Assembly: GCA_025350885.1 (NCBI GenBank)
Contig: JANXXA010000299.1
Coordinates: 1 to 5,743, forward strand
From: Phenylobacterium sp.
Lineage (GTDB): Bacteria > Pseudomonadota > Alphaproteobacteria > Caulobacterales > Caulobacteraceae
Direction of reading: 5' to 3'
Length of the DNA: 5,743 bases
Under the pieces are notes generated by a model. The model was not told the origin of the DNA. It ran no database searches and saw nothing but the letters and a program-made list of their open reading frames with translations. The translations under genes were made by a program, and so were the position numbers. Shown piece by piece: positions 1 through 3,340 of the stretch (positions are counted from its first letter, which is position 1; each line of letters begins with the position of its first letter).

Positions 1-97
1 CCCACGTCGGGTTAAGGGTTGAACCGAAGGCGCCAGGGGTACCCGGCGCTTAAGTGAACTTGCCCGCAGCTGCCGAGGCGAAGGCGCGTTGGGATTG
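1..97. other. Non-coding region downstream of cmk
   Basis: No reading frame with gene-like content is visible between the cmk stop codon and the left edge. In related genomes aroA-cmk is commonly followed on the same strand by rpsA. This stretch is therefore probably the cmk-rpsA spacer and would contain the rpsA leader or promoter, but rpsA itself is not in the window. I see no convincing promoter hexamers. The one structural element is the inverted repeat at 30-49, listed separately. Confidence 0.5.
30..49 (-). repeat. Inverted repeat (hairpin) in the cmk-downstream spacer
   Basis: On the minus strand GCGCC-G-GG pairs with CC-T-GGCGC: 8 bp with one G.U wobble and a 4-nt loop. Three further A-T/G-C pairs can form beyond one bulged C (AAG with CTT). 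No T-run follows on the minus strand, so it does not look like a simple intrinsic terminator. It could be a partial attenuator, an mRNA-end stabiliser, or part of the leader of the next gene (probably rpsA). Its function is inferred only from its position. Confidence 0.35.
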
Positions 98-751
98 CTA
101 GCTGGTGGTGATCCAGCGGGCTCGCGCGGCCTCAACGATGCGGCGGGCCGCATCGGCGGCCTGCTCTATAGTCATTTCAGTGGTGTCCAGCAAGACGGCG
201 TCATCGGCGGGCCGCATGGGGGCGGTGTCGCGGCCGCCGTCGCGGGCGTCGCGGGTGCGAATGTCGGCCAGCACGTCATCATAGGTCACCGCCTCGCCCT
301 GGGCGATCAGCTGCGTCCAGCGCCGCTTTGCGCGGACCTCAGGCGTCGCGGTGACGTAGAGCTTGGCGGCGGCGTCCGGGACGATCACCGTGCCGATGTC
401 GCGCCCATCCAGCACCGCCCCGCTCGCCTGGCCGGCGAAGGCGTGCTGGAAATCCAGCAGGGCGCCGCGGACCTTGGCGTGCACGGCGACACGGCTGGCC
501 AGTTCGCCGGCGGCGCGGGTGCGAAGCGCCGGGTCGCGAAGCTGATCGGCGGTGAGCCGCGCCGCGGCCGCACCGGCCAGGCCCGCGTCGTCCAGATCCT
601 CGTCCAAACGCCGCATCAGCACGCCGACGGCGCGATAGAGCAATCCGGTGTCGAGGACCGGCAGCCGGTAGTGCGCGCCGAGCCCGGCCGCGATCGTGCC
701 CTTGCCGGAAGCGGCTGGCCCATCCACCGCGATCACCAAGCCGGCGCTCAT
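98..751 (-). CDS. cmk: Cytidylate kinase (CMP/dCMP kinase)
   Basis: The product is a cytoplasmic enzyme that phosphorylates CMP or dCMP with ATP to give CDP or dCDP, feeding CTP/dCTP pools and CDP-lipid precursors. The 217-residue protein is close to the usual bacterial length of about 220. Visible signatures are the P-loop GPAASGKGT (residues 11-19), the nucleotide-binding DTGLLYR segment (34-40), the family hallmark [13 protein letters not shown] (116-128), and the arginine-rich KRRW (143-146) and RDARDGGR (168-175) parts of the lid and catalytic region. A late LLDTT (188-192) is also typical. The ATG at 751 overlaps the aroA stop as ATGA, and a GAGG lies about 5 nt upstream inside the end of aroA. 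Translation is therefore probably coupled to aroA. There is no sign of truncation, and the stop is TAG at 98-100. Confidence 0.96.
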   Translation of the reverse strand: MSAGLVIAVDGPAASGKGTIAAGLGAHYRLPVLDTGLLYRAVGVLMRRLDEDLDDAGLAGAAAARLTADQLRDPALRTRAAGELASRVAVHAKVRGALLDFQHAFAGQASGAVLDGRDIGTVIVPDAAAKLYVTATPEVRAKRRWTQLIAQGEAVTYDDVLADIRTRDARDGGRDTAPMRPADDAVLLDTTEMTIEQAADAARRIVEAARARWITTS

Positions 752-2085
752 TCGACCTCACCGCCCAGGCTGCGGATCAGCGCCAGAAACTCCGGGAAGC
801 TGGTGGCGATCATGCCGGGCTGGTCGACGGCCACGGGTTCGTCGGCGGCCAGGCCGAGAATCAGATGGCTCATGGCGATGCGGTGGTCGCCGTGGGTGGT
901 GACCCTGGCCCCACCCCTGACCCCATGATTGGCGCGCCCGCTGGCGCCCATGACGGTCAGGCTGTCAGGACCCTCCTCCACGCTCACGCCACAGGCCGCC
1001 AGCCCCGCCGCCATCAGAGCGATGCGGTCGCTTTCCTTGACCCGCATCTCGCCGATGCCGCGCATCACGGTCGGCCCCTGGGCGAAGGCCGCGGCCACGG
1101 CCAGGATCGGATATTCGTCGATCATCGAGGGCGCGCGCTCGGGCGGCACGTCGACGCCGATGAGCTGGGAGTACCTGGCGGTGATATCAGCGACCGTCTC
1201 GCCGCCCTCCTCGCGCAGATTGGTCACCGACAGGTCCGCGCCCATCTCCCCCAACGTGTCCAGCAGGCCGATGCGCAAGGGGTTGAGCAGCATCCCCTCC
1301 ACGGTCACCACCGATCCTGCCGTGATCAGCGCGGCGACCAGCGGAAAGGCCGCCGAGGACGGGTCGCCCGGCACGCGGACCCGCGTTCCGGCAAGGGTCT
1401 GGCCGCCCGGCAGCAGGATCCGGCGGCCGGACCCCTCCTGGCTCACCTCGACCCCAGCGCCAAAGGCCCGCAGCATGCGTTCGGTGTGGTCGCGGGTGGC
1501 CTCAGGCTCGATCACCTCGACCCCGCCCGGGGTGTTGAGGCCGGCCAGCAGGACGGCGGATTTCACTTGGGCCGAGGGCTCGGGCAGGCGGTAGGCGATG
1601 CGGTTCAGGCTTCCGCCCTGGAGCGTCAGCGGCAGCCGGCCCCCGGCTCGGCAAACCCAGGTCGCGCCCATTTCGCCCAGCGGTTTCAGCACCCGGTTCA
1701 TCGGTCGACCGCGCAGGGAGGCGTCGCCGGTGAAGGTGGCGGCGAGCTCGAACCCGGCGGCCGCCCCCATGATCAGCCGCACCCCGGTGCCGGCGTTGCC
1801 ACAATCGATGACGTCGCCCGGCTCGACGAAGGCGCCCCGGCCCTCGATCCGCCAGCGGCCCGCCCCCAGCCGTTCGACGCCGGCGCCGAAGGCGGCCATG
1901 GCGGTGGCGGTGGCCTTGACGTCGTCGCCTTCAAGCAGTCCCTCGACCTCGGTCACCCCATGGGCCAGCGCGCCCAGAATGAGGGCGCGGTGCGAAATGG
2001 ATTTGTCCCCCGGCGCGCGGACGGTCCCGATCAGCGGGCCGGCGCGGCTTGCCCGCATCTGGGCGGTCATCTGAGCCGCCGTCAT
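748..2085 (-). CDS. aroA: 3-phosphoshikimate 1-carboxyvinyltransferase (EPSP synthase), class II-like
   Basis: This is the sixth step of the shikimate pathway: it transfers the enolpyruvyl group of PEP to shikimate-3-phosphate, giving EPSP and then chorismate. The 445-residue protein resembles class II enzymes such as Agrobacterium CP4. Motifs are PGDKSISHR (25-33, active-site Lys28), GNAGTGVR (96-103), SAQVK (171-175), RDHTE (198-202), PGDPSS (239-244), SMIDEYP (320-326, catalytic Asp323) and RVKESDR (348-354). Gly99 sits where CP4 has Ala100, Leu104 matches CP4 Leu105, and the class II N-x-T-R motif reads NPLR (268-271). The ATG at 2085 was chosen because the 15 residues before the conserved core match the short N-terminal extension of relatives. 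The only good Shine-Dalgarno (GGAGG, 2100-2104) is a rather distant 14 nt away. In-frame ATGs at codons 6 and 10 are alternatives with poorer ribosome sites. The stop overlaps the cmk start by 4 bases. Confidence 0.96.
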   Translation of the reverse strand: MTAAQMTAQMRASRAGPLIGTVRAPGDKSISHRALILGALAHGVTEVEGLLEGDDVKATATAMAAFGAGVERLGAGRWRIEGRGAFVEPGDVIDCGNAGTGVRLIMGAAAGFELAATFTGDASLRGRPMNRVLKPLGEMGATWVCRAGGRLPLTLQGGSLNRIAYRLPEPSAQVKSAVLLAGLNTPGGVEVIEPEATRDHTERMLRAFGAGVEVSQEGSGRRILLPGGQTLAGTRVRVPGDPSSAAFPLVAALITAGSVVTVEGMLLNPLRIGLLDTLGEMGADLSVTNLREEGGETVADITARYSQLIGVDVPPERAPSMIDEYPILAVAAAFAQGPTVMRGIGEMRVKESDRIALMAAGLAACGVSVEEGPDSLTVMGASGRANHGVRGGARVTTHGDHRIAMSHLILGLAADEPVAVDQPGMIATSFPEFLALIRSLGGEVE

Positions 2086-2213
2086 GTGCTGGAATCGAGC
2101 CTCCGCAGGCTGGCGGGTTCAGGAAGGGGGGTTTGCTTTTGACAGTCGGCCCCTCGCGTGGCAAGTGACCCCGCCTTCGGGCGCCGTCCCAAAATTCTTA
2201 AGGATCATCGCCT
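2086..2213. promoter_or_regulatory. Divergent intergenic region between aroA and the FYDLN_acid gene
   Basis: This 128-base spacer must carry, or lie close to, the start signals for two divergent units. On the plus strand TTGACA at 2139-2144 is a perfect -35 match. The best-placed -10 region (GCAAGTGA, 2161-2168) is weak against both the E. coli and Caulobacter (GCTANAWC-like) consensus. A small hairpin CGCC-TTCG-GGCG (2172-2183) would fall in the plus-strand leader. AAGGA at 2200-2204 is the ribosome site for the downstream TTG start, 9 nt away. I could not identify a convincing promoter for aroA on the minus strand. Confidence 0.35.
2098..2111 (-). promoter_or_regulatory. Small hairpin covering the aroA Shine-Dalgarno
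   Basis: On the minus strand AGCCT-GCGG-AGGCT forms a 5-bp stem with a 4-nt loop, and the GGAGG ribosome-binding sequence (2100-2104) lies in its loop and 3' arm. If it forms in the aroA transcript it would partly hide the ribosome site, which is already placed 14 nt from the ATG. The stem is short, so a regulatory role is only a possibility. Confidence 0.25.
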
Positions 2214-2678
2214 TTGGCCAATCCCGAGCTGGGCTCAAAGCAAGTCTGCCCCAACTGCCAGGCGAAGTTCTACGACCTCACCAAGCGCCCGGCGCACTGT
2301 CCCAAATGCGCCAACGAGTTCGACCCGGACGAGGCCGTGCGCAATCGCCGCGTCCGCGCCCGCGCCGTCGCGCCCGAGCCGGAGGAAGCCGAAGATCAGG
2401 TCAAGTCCGACGCCGACACCGAGGAGGACGAGGAGGAGGACGAAGTTGTCACCCCTGAGCTCGACGCGGTGATCGACGATCCGGTGCTGGCCTCCGACGA
2501 TGACGAGGACACAGCCGAACCTGGCCCCGCGGTCTCCGAGGACCTTGGCGAATTCACCGACGAGGAAGAGGCCGAGGACGACGCCGACGTGCCGTTCCTG
2601 GAAGACGACGACGAGGACGAATTCGACGAAACCGAGATCGAGGGCCTGCCCGACGAGGGCGACGCCGACGACCGCTGA
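2214..2678 (+). CDS. FYDLN_acid / TIGR02300 family protein, zinc-ribbon with acidic tail
   Basis: This 154-residue protein belongs to the FYDLN_acid family (Pfam FYDLN_acid, TIGR02300), whose function is unknown. The N-terminus carries two knuckles, CPNC (12-15) and CPKC (29-32), around the signature KFYDL (18-22). The usual N of FYDLN is T23 here. The four cysteines could bind one zinc ion. Residues 41-51 are basic (RNRRVRAR). Residues 54-154 are low complexity, with 52 Asp/Glu out of 101, interrupted by small hydrophobic patches near 79-91 and 125-129. There is no signal peptide or membrane segment, so it should be cytoplasmic. The start is TTG at 2214: an in-frame stop at 2199-2201 leaves no ATG or GTG upstream, MANPELG follows directly as in relatives, and AAGGA sits 9 nt upstream. 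It is divergent from aroA-cmk, an arrangement I recall as common in Alphaproteobacteria. Confidence 0.9.
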   Translation: MANPELGSKQVCPNCQAKFYDLTKRPAHCPKCANEFDPDEAVRNRRVRARAVAPEPEEAEDQVKSDADTEEDEEEDEVVTPELDAVIDDPVLASDDDEDTAEPGPAVSEDLGEFTDEEEAEDDADVPFLEDDDEDEFDETEIEGLPDEGDADDR

Positions 2679-2688
2679 ACCCCGGCGG

Positions 2689-2716
2689 TTTGGGGGCGTC
2701 AGCGAAAAACCCCAAA
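2689..2716 (+). terminator. Possible weak terminator after the FYDLN_acid gene
   Basis: TTTGGGG (2689-2695) is complementary to CCCCAAA (2710-2716), giving a 7-bp stem with a 14-nt loop, 10 nt after the TGA stop. No T-run follows, and the loop is long for an intrinsic terminator. It may instead be an mRNA 3' stabilising hairpin, or transcription may run on into the tRNA gene. Confidence 0.25.
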
Positions 2717-2741
2717 TGGCGGGTTGATCGCGGGCGCCGGT

Positions 2742-2769
2742 TTGAATAGGTTCCGCGCCTTCCTAGCCG
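2742..2769 (+). promoter_or_regulatory. Candidate promoter for tRNA-Ala
   Basis: TTGAAT (2742-2747), and after a short spacer CCTAGCCG (2762-2769), resemble the alphaproteobacterial housekeeping pattern of a TTGAC-type -35 and a GCTANAWC-type -10 with a 10-14 nt gap. Transcription would then start about 35-40 nt before the mature tRNA, a normal leader length. The match is partial and was read by eye. Confidence 0.4.
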
Positions 2770-2798
2770 ACCCGACGGGTTTTCCAGGGAGACTTGAG

Positions 2799-2815
2799 CA
2801 GAGTTTGCGACTCTG
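2799..2815 (+). repeat. Hairpin in the tRNA-Ala 5' leader
   Basis: CAGAGT (2799-2804), loop TTGCG, ACTCTG (2810-2815) is a perfect 6-bp inverted repeat. Its last base is the first base of the mature tRNA. In the precursor RNA it would sit immediately before the RNase P cleavage site (between 2814 and 2815) and would compete for G1 with the acceptor stem. Confidence 0.5.
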
Positions 2816-2890
2816 GGGCTTTAGCTCAGCTGGTAGAGCGATTGCATGGCATGCAATAGGTCAGCGGTTCGACTCCGCTAAGCTCCACCA
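2815..2890 (+). tRNA. tRNA-Ala (anticodon GGC)
   Basis: A complete 76-nt cloverleaf can be drawn. The acceptor stem is GGGGCTT with AAGCTCC, and the D arm GCTC-AGCTGGTA-GAGC. The anticodon arm is ATTGC-ATGGCAT-GCAAT with anticodon GGC at 2848-2850. A 5-nt variable loop follows, then the T arm AGCGG-TTCGACT-CCGCT, discriminator A2887 and encoded CCA at 2888-2890. The third acceptor pair is G.U (G3:U70), the classic alanine identity element, and independently confirms the assignment. It reads GCC and GCU codons, and GCC is heavily used in the neighbouring GC-rich genes. All stems are intact, so the gene should be functional. Confidence 0.98.
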
Positions 2891-2891
2891 T

Positions 2892-2928
2892 GAAGGCCCG
2901 CCGGGAAACCCGCGGGCCTTCGCCTTTT
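2892..2928 (+). terminator. Intrinsic terminator of tRNA-Ala
   Basis: GAAGGCCCGC (2892-2901) pairs perfectly with GCGGGCCTTC (2912-2921). Inside the 10-nt loop GGG and CCC can add three more pairs around AAA. TTTT (2925-2928) follows after GCC. The hairpin begins 2 nt after the tRNA CCA. It also lies past the end of the convergent response regulator gene, but read on the minus strand it has no T-run, so it is probably not an efficient terminator in that direction. Confidence 0.85.
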
Positions 2929-2953
2929 GGGGCGGGGTGTTTGGCGGGGGGCG

Positions 2954-3340
2954 CTAGGGCGCATCATCGCCAAACAGGGCGCGCGCGACCGTCACCGCAT
3001 CCAACGGCTTTTCATAACGCGGGACGTGCCGCCACGCCGGGGGAAGGTCCGAGGCGCTATAGCCAGTCGCGAATATGAACGGAATACCCCGGGCCGTCAG
3101 AGCTTCGGCGACGCTGAACACCTTTTCATTGTCCAGGCTGACGTCGAGGATCGCTCCGTCAACGGGTTCGCTATCAAGCAGCGCAAGCGCGTCTCCGACA
3201 CGGGCGGCCGGTCCGACAACCGACGCGCCGATATCTTCCAGCCCACACTGCATGGCGTAGGCGATAAAGTATTCGTCCTCGACCAGTAGGATATGGCGGC
3301 CCCGCAACGGCGTCTTACTCACGGCTTGATACTCCGCCAC
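2954..3340 (-). CDS. Single-domain response regulator, FATGY (FAT GUY-like) type
   Basis: This is a CheY-like receiver domain with no output domain (128 residues), expected to take a phosphoryl group from the kinase encoded just upstream and pass on the signal by protein contact or further phosphotransfer. All key residues are present: acidic pair D22/E23, phospho-acceptor D66 in ILDVSLD, T92 in the PFIFATGY segment (87-94), and K111 in YEKP. The FATGY motif resembles the FAT GUY single-domain regulators that work with HWE/HisKA_2 kinases in Alphaproteobacteria. The start is GTG at 3340, directly after the kinase TAA, with GAGGAA (3345-3350) as its ribosome site inside the kinase gene. A second GTG at 3322 (codon 7) has GGAG (3332-3335) 9 nt upstream and would give a 122-residue protein starting MSKTPLRG. 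I cannot decide between them. The stop is TAG at 2954-2956. Confidence 0.9.
   Translation of the reverse strand: MAEYQAVSKTPLRGRHILLVEDEYFIAYAMQCGLEDIGASVVGPAARVGDALALLDSEPVDGAILDVSLDNEKVFSVAEALTARGIPFIFATGYSASDLPPAWRHVPRYEKPLDAVTVARALFGDDAP

Noticed and set aside
89..928. 279-codon plus-strand open frame across cmk
   Set aside because: It is antisense to cmk and the end of aroA, has low-complexity composition, matches no family I recognise and has no good ribosome site.
865..2142. 425-codon plus-strand open frame across aroA
   Set aside because: It is antisense to aroA, whose family motifs are unmistakable. Its Gly/Arg/His/Gln-rich composition is typical of a shadow frame in high-GC DNA.
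2868..2890. tRNA 3' end as an integration attachment site
   Set aside because: I looked for a second copy of the T-arm/acceptor sequence elsewhere in the window and saw none, and no integrase is present. An att copy beyond the right edge cannot be excluded.
2892..2921. Hairpin as a bidirectional terminator also serving the response regulator operon
   Set aside because: Read on the minus strand the stem is followed by CATGG with no T-run, so termination in that direction is not supported by the sequence.
2724..2957. 77-codon plus-strand open frame running through the tRNA gene
   Set aside because: It overlaps an intact tRNA-Ala and its terminator, so it is not a plausible protein gene.
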